Below, piece by piece: positions 53,421 to 63,507 of a stretch of DNA of 64,000 nucleotides. Below the pieces are notes generated by a model. It saw nothing but the letters and a program-made list of their open reading frames with translations, ran no database searches and had not been told where the DNA came from. Where the stretch lies: contig NZ_JACEGD010000001.1 in the NCBI RefSeq assembly GCF_016031635.1, forward strand, positions 62,001 to 126,000, in the 5' to 3' direction. The translations under genes were made by a program, and so were the position numbers. This DNA comes from Bradyrhizobium diversitatis (GTDB taxonomy: Bacteria > Pseudomonadota > Alphaproteobacteria > Rhizobiales > Xanthobacteraceae). Numbering within the stretch: position 1 is the first letter of the stretch; each line of letters opens with the position of its first letter.

Positions 53421-54979
53421 TTCGCCGTCTCCCGGAAGTGTGGTCCTGTATTGGTGTCCGCGATGATCGGCGTCGACGTATCGACCGGATCGGACCAGCC
53501 GCCACCGAGCGCCTTCGCGAGCGAAATGTAATCCTTGGCCGCGGACACCTTGCTCTGGATCAGCGAATCCTCAGCCGAGTAGAGCGAGCGTTCGGCGTCC
53601 AGCACGTCGATGAAGCTGGCGCTGCCGGTCTCGAACAGCGATCGCGACAGCCGGGCGGCCTCCCGGTAGTTCTTTGCTGCCTCGGCCAGCTTGACCCCGC
53701 GGACGCGCTCCTGCGAAATCGACACCAGCGCGTTCTCGACGTCTTCAAGGGCGGTGAGCAGGGTCGAATGGAACGTCGCGAACGCCTGGTCGCGTTGCGC
53801 CTCGGCGATCTTGACGGTCGCCAGGCGCTTGCCCGCGTCGAACACCGGCACCGTGACCGAGGGGCCCACCGACCAGCTCACGTTGGAATATTTTGCGAGA
53901 TCGCCGGCGCGCAGCGCGGAGGTGCCGACCGAGCCGGTCAGCGACACCGCAGGATAGCGGTCGGCCTCGGCCGCGCCGATCTTGGCGGTTGCCTGGGCGA
54001 GCTTGCGCTCGGCGCTGGCGACGTCGGGGCGGCCCATGAGGAGATCGGCGGGCAAGCCCGTGGGCAACGGCATGCGCGGTGCAGGCACGGGCGCGGACCG
54101 TGCCATCAGCGAAGCGACGCTGTCGGGCGGTCGCCCGAGCAGGATGCCGAGCCGGTGAATGTCGGCCGCAAGCGCCGCCTGATAGGTCGGAACGTTCGCC
54201 TCCGTGCTCGCCGCTTGTGCAGTCGCCTTGGCGAGATCGACGGCGTTGCCGCTGCCGGCTTCGTATTTGCTGCGGGTGAGCTCTTCGGTGTCGCGCATCG
54301 AGACCGATGTTCGCTGCGCCAGCGCGATCCGCGCCTGGTAGCCGCGCGCCTCCACATAATAGGCGGCAACGTCGCCGATCAGCGTGACGAGGCTGTCGCG
54401 CAGATCCTCCTCGGCCGATTGCTGCCCACGCACCGCTGCCTCGATGCTCCGTTGCGTGCCGCCGAACAGGTCGAGCTCCCAGCTCGAATCGAAACTCGCC
54501 TGGTGCAGCTTGTAGGGTGCTGTGTCGACGACGGCCGAGGCGGAGCCCGCGCTGGTCTTGTTGTTGGTCACCGAGGCCGAGCCGCTGACGGAGGGAAACA
54601 GGCCGGCGCCGGTCTGTTGCACCGTTGCGCGCGCCTCGCGCACGACCGCCTTCGCCTTGGCGACATCGGGGTTGGCATCGACCGCCTGTTCGATCAGCCG
54701 GTTGAGCAGGGGGTCGCGCAGCCGCTGCCACCAGCGATCCAGCGTGCCGGCTTGTCGCCGGGACGTAGGTCGCGCGCTCCAATGCGACGGCATGTCCAGC
54801 CCGGGCGGCCCCGCATAATCCGGCCCGACGGCGCAGCCAACCAATGTAGCACCCAGCATCAGCGCGACGCAGGCCGATCCGGCGCGCGACAGGCCGGCGC
54901 GCAGTGGGGGCGGCGTCGGGTGATGGTTCTCCTCTGTGGATGGCGTGAGAACTGCGGCGAACAAGTGTGACGGCATCAA
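53417..54979 (-). CDS. Outer-membrane efflux lipoprotein, NodT/OprM family
   Basis: Up to 520 residues (start ATG 54979, or ATG 54976). A lipobox ATLVGCAVGPDY gives a lipidated Cys near residue 49; the region before it is long and Pro/His-rich, so the real start may be further in. Two repeated OEP domains follow, with PDVAKAKAVVREARATVQQT, then LGRPPDSVASL and LMGRPDVASAERKLAQATAK typical of NodT. It forms the exit duct for MacAB. First gene of the five-gene minus-strand operon. Confidence 0.92.
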   Translation of the reverse strand: MMPSHLFAAVLTPSTEENHHPTPPPLRAGLSRAGSACVALMLGATLVGCAVGPDYAGPPGLDMPSHWSARPTSRRQAGTLDRWWQRLRDPLLNRLIEQAVDANPDVAKAKAVVREARATVQQTGAGLFPSVSGSASVTNNKTSAGSASAVVDTAPYKLHQASFDSSWELDLFGGTQRSIEAAVRGQQSAEEDLRDSLVTLIGDVAAYYVEARGYQARIALAQRTSVSMRDTEELTRSKYEAGSGNAVDLAKATAQAASTEANVPTYQAALAADIHRLGILLGRPPDSVASLMARSAPVPAPRMPLPTGLPADLLMGRPDVASAERKLAQATAKIGAAEADRYPAVSLTGSVGTSALRAGDLAKYSNVSWSVGPSVTVPVFDAGKRLATVKIAEAQRDQAFATFHSTLLTALEDVENALVSISQERVRGVKLAEAAKNYREAARLSRSLFETGSASFIDVLDAERSLYSAEDSLIQSKVSAAKDYISLAKALGGGWSDPVDTSTPIIADTNTGPHFRETAK

Positions 54980-55559
54980 ATCGGTTGAGATCCATGGGCC
55001 TTGCCGCGGGACGTGCGGTGCCCATGGCCTTCGGAAGGGTACGACGAACAGGGCCCACTAGCCGCGCGATCGTGGCCTTTCGGCAGCCGGAATATTGCTG
55101 GATGTAAACAGATGTTGCGGGGCATCTCGGGCCCCGCCGCACGGTGCCTGCCAGGCCGGACGTCGACCCTGTTTTGCCGCTGCGTCAAGCCCTCGTTGCG
55201 AAAATATTCCACTTTACCGAAATTCGGATTTGTCGTATGTGTCGTCCATCCCGGCTCATTCTTGAGGGGCGATCGTGAGGTCGTCATTGTCGCGAGCCGG
55301 GCTTGCGGTGGACGCGGCAGCGTCGGGCACGAAAGGTGCGGGCAGGGAGGGTAGTCCCCGGTGAGCCCGTGGCCGCGCGCGGACGAACGGCGCTGCTAGG
55401 CTTCGTCTCGCCTGTAAGTTTCCGGCTCCGTCGACAGGGCTGGGAAAACTGCGGCGAAATGGCGGGCCGCGCGTACGGCAAAACCGTGTGGTCCTGGCCG
55501 TCGTTGCTACGGTCAAGCTCTTGCGGAGGCGGCAGTCGCGTCAACCGGCGCGGAGGTCG
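54980..55559. other. Upstream region of the efflux operon, no gene
   Basis: About 580 bp with no supported gene. AT-richer DNA around 55190-55260 (AATATTCCACTTTACCGAAA) may hold the operon promoter. A weak open frame across 55300-55560 has no ribosome-binding site and no recognisable product. Confidence 0.35.
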
Positions 55560-55878
55560 GTGAATTTCGCGAGGGTGAGGGAGGCCAGAACGAACTCGGC
55601 TCCCGGGAGAGCGCGGCATAAGCCGTCCGACCATCGCGCAGGGAAGGCCGAGTGATTGGCACCACCTGTATGCTGCTGTGCGGTCTCTTTGCGCTCCATT
55701 TTCGCGCAGCGGACCGCGGGTGCGAGGTCAGCACCCGGTCTTCCCTGTGCCCTCTCGGCTCGAGAGGGTGAGCGACGAAGCAGAACTCGGGCGAATTCGG
55801 CCGCGAGAACGCGAAGATGTGTCTGGTCAGTGCGAGTTGAGAAGCGTTGCGCCGCGTCGGGGACAGAAAGGAGCCCAC
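55560..55878 (-). repeat. Dispersed Bradyrhizobium-type intergenic repeat
   Basis: Contains wording I associate with a multicopy intergenic repeat in Bradyrhizobium: GAGAGGGTGAGCGACGAAGC, GAGAACGCGAAGATGTGTCT, GGTCAGTGCGAGTTGAGAAG. Apparent ORFs through it (for example one with LALTRHIFAFSRP) are often annotated as hypothetical proteins but are not genuine. Only one copy is in this window. Confidence 0.5.
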
Positions 55879-56247
55879 TCACCAGGAGATCGGGATTCGC
55901 TGCGCAAATCCACCCAGGTCCGAATCCGGGCTCAGGGGCTGACGGTCGAGCGGCCGGTTGTTGTTCTCGCGTGCGAACGACGTGCCGGGCGGCAAGGCGT
56001 AGTCGGTGAACTTGCGATCGCCGGGAAGCACTTCGGTCCCGCCATCCAGCCACGACCGCTTGCTTACATAGATGCGCGTATGCGGACCGGACTGGTAGGA
56101 CCGATTGGGCCCGTGCGGACCATACTCATAGACGACATCATGCATTGCTTGCTGTCGATCGCGCTTGCGCGTGGCTGCGGCATGAGCGGTGAGGGTCGAG
56201 GTGAGGAGGACGACCAGCACCGTTCTGGTCATGACAAGCGCGTTCAT
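55879..56247 (-). CDS. Small secreted protein, conserved in Bradyrhizobium-type genomes
   Basis: A 122-residue protein with a signal peptide (MNALVMTRTVLVVLLTSTLT, AHAAA). The mature part has YGPHGPNRSYQSGPHTRIYV, SKRSWLDGGTEVLPGDRKFT and DYALPPGTSFARENNNRPLD, a compact Gly/Pro/Tyr-rich sequence. I recall orthologues annotated as hypothetical exported proteins. Starts ATG 56247; no operon partner. Function unknown. Confidence 0.72.
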   Translation of the reverse strand: MNALVMTRTVLVVLLTSTLTAHAAATRKRDRQQAMHDVVYEYGPHGPNRSYQSGPHTRIYVSKRSWLDGGTEVLPGDRKFTDYALPPGTSFARENNNRPLDRQPLSPDSDLGGFAQRIPISW

Positions 56248-56540
56248 CGGCAAATGCCCCGTGCGAATTCCTGATGCCGTCGCCTCTCGCACCGACTTCA
56301 GAGGCTGTAAAGAATTCAGGCGTTGCGGGATGTTGCTGCGCGCTTGCCTGGTCGGCCCGTACGAGACCGTCCGCACGTCGGCCGCTGGCCGCGGAAGGCT
56401 CACGCGGTCGTCAGGGCGCCGTATTCGCGCGACCGACCCGCCAATCAATTTCAACGACCGGAAACAGTACAGCAATCTCAAAGCCACATCGCGGCCACAG
56501 CCGTTTCGTTTCAGAGCAACAGGTGCTCTTGAGGTGTGGA

Positions 56541-59054
56541 ATGTCGGTGTTGCGGGGCTTGCTGATCGCGGTGGCGATGAGTGGTGTATCGATTGCGAGT
56601 TCAATTCCCGTCGTGCTGTTGCCGCAACCGGCGGCTGCGCAGGGCGTGGAGACGATCGTAGTCGAGGGCAATCGCCGGGTGGAGGCCGAGACGGTCCGCT
56701 CGTATTTCAGGCCCGGCCCCGGCGGTCGCCTCGATCAATCCGCCCTCGATGACGGACTCAAGGCGTTGATCGGGACAGGCCTGTTCCAGGACGTGAAGAT
56801 CAGTCAGTCCGGCGGCCGCCTCGTGGTCTCCGTGGTGGAAAATGCCGTGATCGGCCGCGTTGCCTTCGAGGGCAACAAGAAGATCAAGGACGAGCAACTC
56901 TCGGCCGAAGTCCAGTCCAAGGCGCGCGGCACCTTCTCCCGCGCCATGGTGCAGTCCGACACGCTGCGAATCGCCGAAATCTATCGCCGCTCCGGCCGCT
57001 ACGACGTGCGCGTCACGCCCGAGGTCATCGAGCAGCCGAATAATCGCGTCGATCTCATCTTCACGGTCGAGGAGGGTGCCAAGACTCCGGTCAAGTCCGT
57101 CGAGTTCATCGGCAACAACGCCTTCTCGGCCTCGCGACTGCGCGACGTCATCAAGACCCATGAAAGCAATCTGCTCAGCTTTCTCGGCAGCAACGACATC
57201 TATGATCCCGACCGCGTCGAGGCCGACCGCGACCTGATCCGTCGCTTCTACCTCAAGAATGGTTTTGCCGACGTCCAGGTCGTCGCCGCGCTCACTGAAT
57301 ACGATCCCGAGAAAAAGGGCTTTCTCGTCACCTTCAAGATCGAGGAGGGGGCGCAGTACCGTGTCGGCGCAGTCGACTTCCGCTCCAGCATTCCGAACTT
57401 CGATCCATCCTCGCTGCGCGTCTATTCGCGAGTCCATGTCGGTTCGCTCTACAACGTCGAATCGGTCGAGAAGTCGACCGAAGACATGCAGATCGAGGCC
57501 TCGCGCCGCGGCTATGCCTTTGCCCTGGTCCGTCCCGGAGGCGACCGCAATTTCGAGGCGCGCACCGTCTCCGTCGTGTTCAATGTCGACGAAGGCCCGC
57601 GAACCTATATCGAGCGCATCACCCTGCGCGGCAATACCCGCACGCGCGATTACGTGATCCGCCGCGAATTCGATCTCTCGGAGGGGGACGCCTACAACCG
57701 CGCGCTGGTCGATCGCGCCGAGCGGCGCCTGAAGAACCTCGACTATTTCAAGAGCGTGAAGATCACGGCCGAGCCGGGCTCGTCGAGTGACCGCGTCATC
57801 CTGATCGTCGACATGGAAGAGAAATCGACCGGCGACTTCTCGATCTCGGGCGGCTACTCCACCACCGACGGCGCTCTGGCCGAAGTGTCGGTCTCCGAGC
57901 GCAACCTGCTCGGTCGCGGTCTGTACGGCAAGGTCTCGGTCAGCTACGGTCAATACTCCCGCGGAATATCGCTGTCCCTCGTCGAGCCTTATCTGCTCGA
58001 CTACCGGCTGGCGCTCGGAATCGACACCTATTGGCGCCAGCAATTGTCGAACAGCTACACGAGCTACGGCGTGACGACGCTGGGCTTCTCTCCACGCCTG
58101 GGCTTTGCATTGCGCGAGGACCTCTCACTCCAGCTCCGCTATTCGCTCTATCAGCAGAGCATCACGCTCGCCAGCGCCTATAACAATTGCAACAACAACG
58201 CATCGAACGCGTCGCTGGCCTTCAATCCGACGCCGGCCTATATCAGGAGTGTTCTGGGCGGCGTGGACCCGACCAATTCCACGGATTCGGGCGTTTACGG
58301 ATACGGCTGCTATGGCGACGGTGAGTCGAGCCTGCCGGTCCGGCGGGAACTGGCGAACGGCGCGACTTGGACGTCGGCGCTCGGCTACACGCTGAACTAC
58401 AACACGCTCGACAACACCAAGAACCCCACGGACGGGTTGCTGGTCGACTTCAAGCAGGATTTCGCGGGTGTCGGCGGTGACGTCACCTATCTGAAGACGG
58501 CGTTGGATACCAAATACTACACGTCGCTCGTGTCCGACATCGTCAGTGTGATCCATCTCCAGGGCGGTCTCCTCAGCAAGCTCGGGAGCCAGGACCTGCG
58601 CATGCTGGATCACTTCCAGATGGGGCCGAACCTCGTGCGCGGCTTCGCGTCAAACGGTATCGGTCCGCGCGACATCACCTATTGGAGCCTGGGCTCGAGC
58701 GGCGATGCGCTCGGCGGCACGAAATACTGGGGCGCGTCGATGGAGTTGCAGATGCCGTTCTGGTTCCTGCCCAAGGAAGTTGGCCTGAAGGGCGCGGTCT
58801 ACGCCGATGCCGGATCGCTCTGGGGCTACCAGGGGCCGACCTCATGGTCGGCCACCGGCGAAGTCAACACCAACGCGTGCCCGACCTGCGGATTGCAATA
58901 TGACGACGGCAGTACGGTGCGATCGTCCGTCGGCGTCGGCCTGATCTGGGCCTCGCCGTTCGGGCCACTGCGCTTCGACTACGCCGTGCCGCTGACGAAG
59001 GGCAAATACGACACGGTTCAGGAGTTCAGGTTTGGGGGTGGCACTTCGTTCTAG
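56541..59054 (+). CDS. bamA: BamA/Omp85 outer-membrane assembly protein, stand-alone paralogue
   Basis: An 837-residue protein. ATG 56541 with GAGGTG upstream gives a signal peptide ending QPAAAQ. Five POTRA domains (about 30-420) begin with ETIVVEGNRRVEAETVRSYF; the Omp85 barrel (about 440-837) has the conserved loop-6 motif LVRGF near 698 and ends FRFGGGTSF with the C-terminal Phe signal. The barrel carries a Cys/Asn-rich loop (NNCNNNASNAS, near 545-560) and CPTCGLQYDD near 780. Canonical alphaproteobacterial bamA lies in an rseP-lpxD-fabZ cluster; none of those genes are here, so this is likely a second copy. Confidence 0.88.
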   Translation: MSVLRGLLIAVAMSGVSIASSIPVVLLPQPAAAQGVETIVVEGNRRVEAETVRSYFRPGPGGRLDQSALDDGLKALIGTGLFQDVKISQSGGRLVVSVVENAVIGRVAFEGNKKIKDEQLSAEVQSKARGTFSRAMVQSDTLRIAEIYRRSGRYDVRVTPEVIEQPNNRVDLIFTVEEGAKTPVKSVEFIGNNAFSASRLRDVIKTHESNLLSFLGSNDIYDPDRVEADRDLIRRFYLKNGFADVQVVAALTEYDPEKKGFLVTFKIEEGAQYRVGAVDFRSSIPNFDPSSLRVYSRVHVGSLYNVESVEKSTEDMQIEASRRGYAFALVRPGGDRNFEARTVSVVFNVDEGPRTYIERITLRGNTRTRDYVIRREFDLSEGDAYNRALVDRAERRLKNLDYFKSVKITAEPGSSSDRVILIVDMEEKSTGDFSISGGYSTTDGALAEVSVSERNLLGRGLYGKVSVSYGQYSRGISLSLVEPYLLDYRLALGIDTYWRQQLSNSYTSYGVTTLGFSPRLGFALREDLSLQLRYSLYQQSITLASAYNNCNNNASNASLAFNPTPAYIRSVLGGVDPTNSTDSGVYGYGCYGDGESSLPVRRELANGATWTSALGYTLNYNTLDNTKNPTDGLLVDFKQDFAGVGGDVTYLKTALDTKYYTSLVSDIVSVIHLQGGLLSKLGSQDLRMLDHFQMGPNLVRGFASNGIGPRDITYWSLGSSGDALGGTKYWGASMELQMPFWFLPKEVGLKGAVYADAGSLWGYQGPTSWSATGEVNTNACPTCGLQYDDGSTVRSSVGVGLIWASPFGPLRFDYAVPLTKGKYDTVQEFRFGGGTSF

Positions 59055-59176
59055 TTGGGCGCCCACCGCTGTGCGCGGCTGCGGCCTTGCCGCGCGGGCG
59101 CGCCGGACGATCGCGATCGCGGCGCCGGAGCACCGCCAGTCGCTCTCCGCGCAGCTCCGCACCGCGCTGGCGGCCC

Positions 59177-59713
59177 TTAGTTCATCATCGCGAGCGCTGG
59201 ACGCCGGTTTTCACTGGACTCCATGATGCCGGGGAGATCGGTGGCCTCGCCGGCGATCATGCCCGACATCTGCCAGAACAGGTACGCAAGGCGAGATAAC
59301 ACCATCCGCTCGCGGTCGGCAGCAACGGTGCCGTCCGGAATCGTCACGGTCTCCAGGCCGACCACCTTCTTGAAATCCGGCCAGATCATCATCGATTGCG
59401 CGATCACGGAATAGCAACGCGGATCGTCGTCGCTCTCGTCGGGCGCCGGTGGCAAGCCCGGATATTGCACCGGAGCGGCGTAGAACTTGTAGGTGCCATA
59501 GCCGAGCTGGAGCAGGAGCTTTTCGGGAACTGCGACATCGGCCGCAAAGGATATCAGCCGTGCTTCGTTCAGCATGTCAGGCTCGATCGCGCTGAGGTCC
59601 GATGCGCGGAGCGCCGAGCAGAAGGAGAGATCGCGATTGTGCTCGCGGAGCAGATTGGCCAGCGGCTGCTGTCGTTGCACGGTGTCGGTGAGCAGGATGA
59701 TGGTCTTGATCAT
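59177..59713 (-). CDS. Hypothetical protein, formyltransferase-like N-domain remnant
   Basis: A 178-residue protein, ATG 59713. IKTIILLTDTVQRQQPLANL opens like a nucleotide/formyl-transferase Rossmann unit, and YGTYKFYAAPVQYPGLPPAP is reminiscent of the YNFHPGPPEYPG segment of Fmt-like proteins, but the catalytic Asn-His-Asp set is not preserved. The C-terminal half (PDFKKVVGLETVTIPDGTVA) is unassigned. It precedes a frameshifted glycosyltransferase-like gene by 13 bp on the same strand and probably belongs to the same surface-carbohydrate group. Confidence 0.55.
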   Translation of the reverse strand: MIKTIILLTDTVQRQQPLANLLREHNRDLSFCSALRASDLSAIEPDMLNEARLISFAADVAVPEKLLLQLGYGTYKFYAAPVQYPGLPPAPDESDDDPRCYSVIAQSMMIWPDFKKVVGLETVTIPDGTVAADRERMVLSRLAYLFWQMSGMIAGEATDLPGIMESSENRRPALAMMN

Positions 59714-59726
59714 CGTGAGGTGTCCG

Positions 59727-61032
59727 TCAGGGGAGGAGGTGGCGAGCGGTCATGAGCGCTTCGTCGGAAGCGTGGGCAGCGAAGAAGTCGTTGGCGATGC
59801 GCTGTCCCGGCGCGATCTCCAGGATGCGGTAGCGCGCCTGGGCGGCGGCTTCGCGCGCGGCACCGACGTCGTCCTGCCAGGCGCAGAGCGACAGCTCGAG
59901 CCGGCTGTACCCGCCGCAATCGGCGGCATAGGCGCCGGTCACGGCCTCCACAGCCGCGGCCACCGCGCCGGCATCGCTGGCCGAGACGTTGCGCAGGATC
60001 ACGGCGATGCCGTTGCCGGTCTCGGCTTTCGAGGTCATCACCATGAAGGCGTCGCGCGCGCCGGTGCGGCCGGCGCGACGGGCGGCGCGCACCATGCGCG
60101 CAAAGCCGGGATCGGGACCGAGCTCCAGCGTCGTCGTCTGCTGGTCATGCAGGATCGTGGCGCGCGAGGCGCCGAGGTCGCCTTTCAGTGCGTGATAGGA
60201 TCGCGGCAGCCATACGGTGTCGAGCGGCACCTGCGACGACGTCAGGCTCCAGGCCTGATCGATCAGATAGCCCTCCCAGATCGCAGGATAGGACGCGGCG
60301 AGTTGCTGCCATGTGCGCAGCATCATCTCCGCAGCCTTGGTGCGGCCGAGATAGAGCGTGCGCGCCGACATCTCCCAGCGATTCCACTTGTGCAAGGCCA
60401 CGTCGCAGCCGAGGAAGGACGGCAGCAGCGGCGCCTCGCGCACCACCGCGCCGGCTTCGACGAATAGCAGCGGCTCGCGATATTTGTTCCACATCCGCAT
60501 CATGAACTTGGCCTTCTCGAAGGAGGATGCGGTCGCCGAGCTGGGTGTCGATCGGCTCGATGTGGCAGGCGAGGTCAAACCGTTCGAGCGAATGCCGGAG
60601 CGCGAAGGCCGCGGTTGCGTCGCAGCCGCGCGGGTAGCAGGAGACGATCCGCGGACGGACGGTGGGTGAATCGGCGGCGGCGAGGAATTTCGACCATCCG
60701 ATCCCGCCCCACCACATTTCATGCGGGCCGTCCGCGCCGCAGGGGCCGACAGTGCCGAACTCGGTCAGCTTGGACTTGAGAAAGTCGAAGCCGGGGTTCT
60801 CGCTTCCGGGAATGACGACGGCGCAGGCGGGCGTCAGCGAGCGGCAGAACAGCTCGGCGGCCGCACCGCTTGGCGGCTCCTTGAGGATGATGACGCCGCT
60901 CCGCCGGCACTCGCTGAAATCGTCGCGCGGCGCGCCATACTGCTTGAACAGCCAGTCCAGGCGGTCGCGCTGGGTCCGGCCGAGCCTCACGCCGCCGGAC
61001 TGCAACAGCCGATCAAGGTCTTCGTCCGTCAA
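59727..61032 (-). pseudogene. Glycosyltransferase-like gene broken by a frameshift
   Basis: Two overlapping minus-strand frames join into one protein of about 435 residues. The first (start ATG 61032) reads MTDEDLDRLLQSGGV through CHIEPIDTQLGDR near 60540; the second picks up immediately with SFEKAKFMMRMWNKYREPLL, then FVEAGAVVREAPLLPSFLGC and ends at 59727. The shift occurs around 60520-60545 in a CGCATCCTCCTTCG context. LLFVEAGAVV and LGCDVALHKWNRW resemble the acceptor/donor region of a carbohydrate-active transferase, but I cannot name the family. One indel, natural or a sequencing error, accounts for the break. Confidence 0.7.
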
Positions 61033-61092
61033 TTCCGTACCCCCCGGTCTCAGCCCTGGACTTCAACGGTCGAGGCGATGCGATCAGGCGGG

Positions 61093-63507
61093 CTATTTGG
61101 GATGGGCGCCAAGCGGCGTAATTGCCACGGAGTAGATCGCGATATCCTCGGTCATGGGGGCGACCGGGATCAGCAGGCAGCCATCCTCGCTTTGGGCGCG
61201 ATAATGGTCGCCGTTCCGCTCTATCCCGGCGAAGACCAGGCTCTCAGCCGCGATGCCGACCACGCTCTGGCTTTCCGCGGCGTCGCGGACATCGGCGGCG
61301 CTCTGGATCGTCACGCCATGCAGCAGACCTTCGGCGGCGAATTTGGGCAGCGGCAGGACGATCGTGGCGATACCCATCGCACGCGAGACCGGAATACGGA
61401 CGCGCAGCTCGCCGAGGCCGTTGCGGTGAAGCGTCACCGTCTCCAGCGTCGCTTCGCCGTTCCCGCGAAACAGTCCGACCTGGACCTGGCCGCAGGGCCT
61501 GTCCTCGAAGACGTCGGCCGGCAGGCGGTTGGCACCGAACAGCGTGTAGAGATAGGAGTGAGACGCCGACAGGCGCGCAAAGCAACCCGCAAGCCACATC
61601 GGCGGTGCCGATGTCGTGCAGGCGGCTGAGAGACCGCGGGCGGTGATCTGCCGACGGATGTAGTCGCCGTCGATCATTGGCGCCAGCGCATGGGTGCCGA
61701 GATTGACGTCATGCTTCAGTTCGCCCAGCAGCGCCAGCTCGTCCTCATCAGGCAGCAGCAGAAGCCGGGCCAAGGTCGCCGCGCACCACCGCGCGGCGAC
61801 GTCGGGCGCGGCATAGGGGCTCAGACGAAAATCCACCGCGACCTGTTCGGCGCATTCCGCAAAGGCCAGCGTGCCGGCCTGGATGTCTGCCGCCAGCGTG
61901 ATCTGGCTGGTGGGTCGCGGATTGATCTCCCGCAGCACCGTGCCGCCGTCATAGTCCCGGACCGAACCGTCGGCCGAACAGCAGACCTGCTCCAGCAGCG
62001 CAATGTTGCGGATCAGCATGCGCTTGACATGGGGCGTGACGACGAGGTCGGAGATGAAGCCCGTGGCGCTGTCCTCCTCGGCGACGTCGTCGAAGGCGTC
62101 ATCGAGCGAGATCAGATAGGCGCCGTGGAGGCGTATGTCGAGGCCTTCCAGCTTGAAGATCCGACGCAGCGCCTTCTGCACGCTCCCGGAATAGCCGAGA
62201 TCGGCGAGCACGAGATCGGTGCAGTCGTCGAAGCCAGGGATCACGTGGCGCAGATGGGAAAGCAACCTCGCGCGCAGGCCGGCCGCGAGCTCGCCGATCT
62301 CATCCGCTCCCATCAGCCCCGGCAGCGCCTCGGCAATCTCGAGGCCCGTCACGATGCCGTCGGGCGACTTCGCAAAGAACGCGGTGACCTTCGGCGGCAG
62401 GATCTTCATCATGTCGCGAAAGGTTGGAGCGTCGATCTTCAGGATCTTGCCCAGAAGATCGATGATCGGCTGCATCGTGTCGGCGGAGGCGATCAGGCTG
62501 ACGCGGCGGTTGATCTCGACATAGGCCGAAGTCATGCCGTGCAACTGCTGCCAGATCCGGTGCGGCAGAAAGCCGTCGCGGCCGAGGAAGCCGAGGGCGA
62601 CCTTTCGGCCGGGACCTGCGACCTCTTCGCAGCGCCGTGCAACAAAGGCATCGAATGCCTTCATCACCGGGCCGAGCACCGTCACTCCCAAATGGAAGGC
62701 CGGCGACCTCTCGGCGCTTCGCGCGACGACCATGCGCCGCAAAGTGCGTGCGCCGTGATCGAGCCGAGACGGCGCACCCGTGCACAACAGCTCGAACAGC
62801 GCGGTCTCGCGCTGAAACCTCGCCGCAAGCTGGGCGGTGGCCTGCGGATAGTAGCGCGGGCGAATGCCGTGGCGCTTCGCGGCCCTGATGTCGGCCTTTT
62901 CATTGTCGCCGACGTGAAAGGAGGCGCTGGCGTCGATGCTCTGCTCCGACAGATACGTCGCGAACAGCGACTCGCTCTTGCTGCTGCCGTGGTCGCAGGA
63001 TGCGTAGAGAAAGTCCCAGCTCAGGCCGGGATGACAAGCCCGCAGCAATCGCGCCAGCCGGTCGGCATCCCAATAGGTGTCGGAGATGAATCCGACGCGG
63101 TGGCCCGCTCGCTTCATGTCCTGATATTGCCAAAGCATGTCCGGATTGGCGCGGCAGAGCTCGATCTCCGCCGCAAACTCCGATTCGACCAGATCTGTCA
63201 GGTCGCCGCGCGCCAGACCGAAGAGCCTGAACGGAAAATAGGAATAGATCTCGTCGATGTGCACTTCGCCCACGCCGCGTTTCTCCTTCGCGGTCCGGCG
63301 TGCACGCGCTTCGGCCTGGATACGATGCTGAACGAAACTCGTGGAAACATTCGGACAAGATCGTGAAATGCCCGAAAGCTCGTAAGTCCTTTCAAATACG
63401 CCATCCGGCGTCGCGCAGGCGCGAAGCAGAAATGTATCGAAAACATCGAATGACCAAGCAGAAACAATTTGCGTGCGGCGCTCCGTGCCACTCGTTGCGA
63501 TCTTCAT
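61093..63507 (-). CDS. Large HAD-superfamily protein (COG5610-type, surface polysaccharide context)
   Basis: About 804 residues from ATG 63507 (MKIATSG); an upstream start 39 bases earlier is possible. HAD motifs in order: SFDVFDTFLLR near 18-28, VGFISDTYWDADRL, lysine in GSSKSESLFATY, and SFHVGDNEKADIRAAKRHG. A second large region (about 240-560) contains VALGFLGRDGFLPHRIW, a second HAD-like DGF motif, and LVLADLGYSGSVQKALRRIF. The C-terminal 200 residues may form beta-rich domains. COG5610 proteins occur in capsule and O-antigen loci; the reaction is unknown. Confidence 0.8.
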   Translation of the reverse strand: MKIATSGTERRTQIVSAWSFDVFDTFLLRACATPDGVFERTYELSGISRSCPNVSTSFVQHRIQAEARARRTAKEKRGVGEVHIDEIYSYFPFRLFGLARGDLTDLVESEFAAEIELCRANPDMLWQYQDMKRAGHRVGFISDTYWDADRLARLLRACHPGLSWDFLYASCDHGSSKSESLFATYLSEQSIDASASFHVGDNEKADIRAAKRHGIRPRYYPQATAQLAARFQRETALFELLCTGAPSRLDHGARTLRRMVVARSAERSPAFHLGVTVLGPVMKAFDAFVARRCEEVAGPGRKVALGFLGRDGFLPHRIWQQLHGMTSAYVEINRRVSLIASADTMQPIIDLLGKILKIDAPTFRDMMKILPPKVTAFFAKSPDGIVTGLEIAEALPGLMGADEIGELAAGLRARLLSHLRHVIPGFDDCTDLVLADLGYSGSVQKALRRIFKLEGLDIRLHGAYLISLDDAFDDVAEEDSATGFISDLVVTPHVKRMLIRNIALLEQVCCSADGSVRDYDGGTVLREINPRPTSQITLAADIQAGTLAFAECAEQVAVDFRLSPYAAPDVAARWCAATLARLLLLPDEDELALLGELKHDVNLGTHALAPMIDGDYIRRQITARGLSAACTTSAPPMWLAGCFARLSASHSYLYTLFGANRLPADVFEDRPCGQVQVGLFRGNGEATLETVTLHRNGLGELRVRIPVSRAMGIATIVLPLPKFAAEGLLHGVTIQSAADVRDAAESQSVVGIAAESLVFAGIERNGDHYRAQSEDGCLLIPVAPMTEDIAIYSVAITPLGAHPK

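Noticed and set aside
51993..54970. Two long plus-strand frames (over 500 codons each) opposite macA and the outer-membrane factor
   Set aside because: Shadows of genes with complete motifs and operon overlaps on the minus strand.
55300..56180. Several 80-200 codon frames in the gap before the small secreted protein
   Set aside because: They run through a dispersed intergenic repeat, lack ribosome-binding sites and have no domain; commonly over-annotated in Bradyrhizobium.
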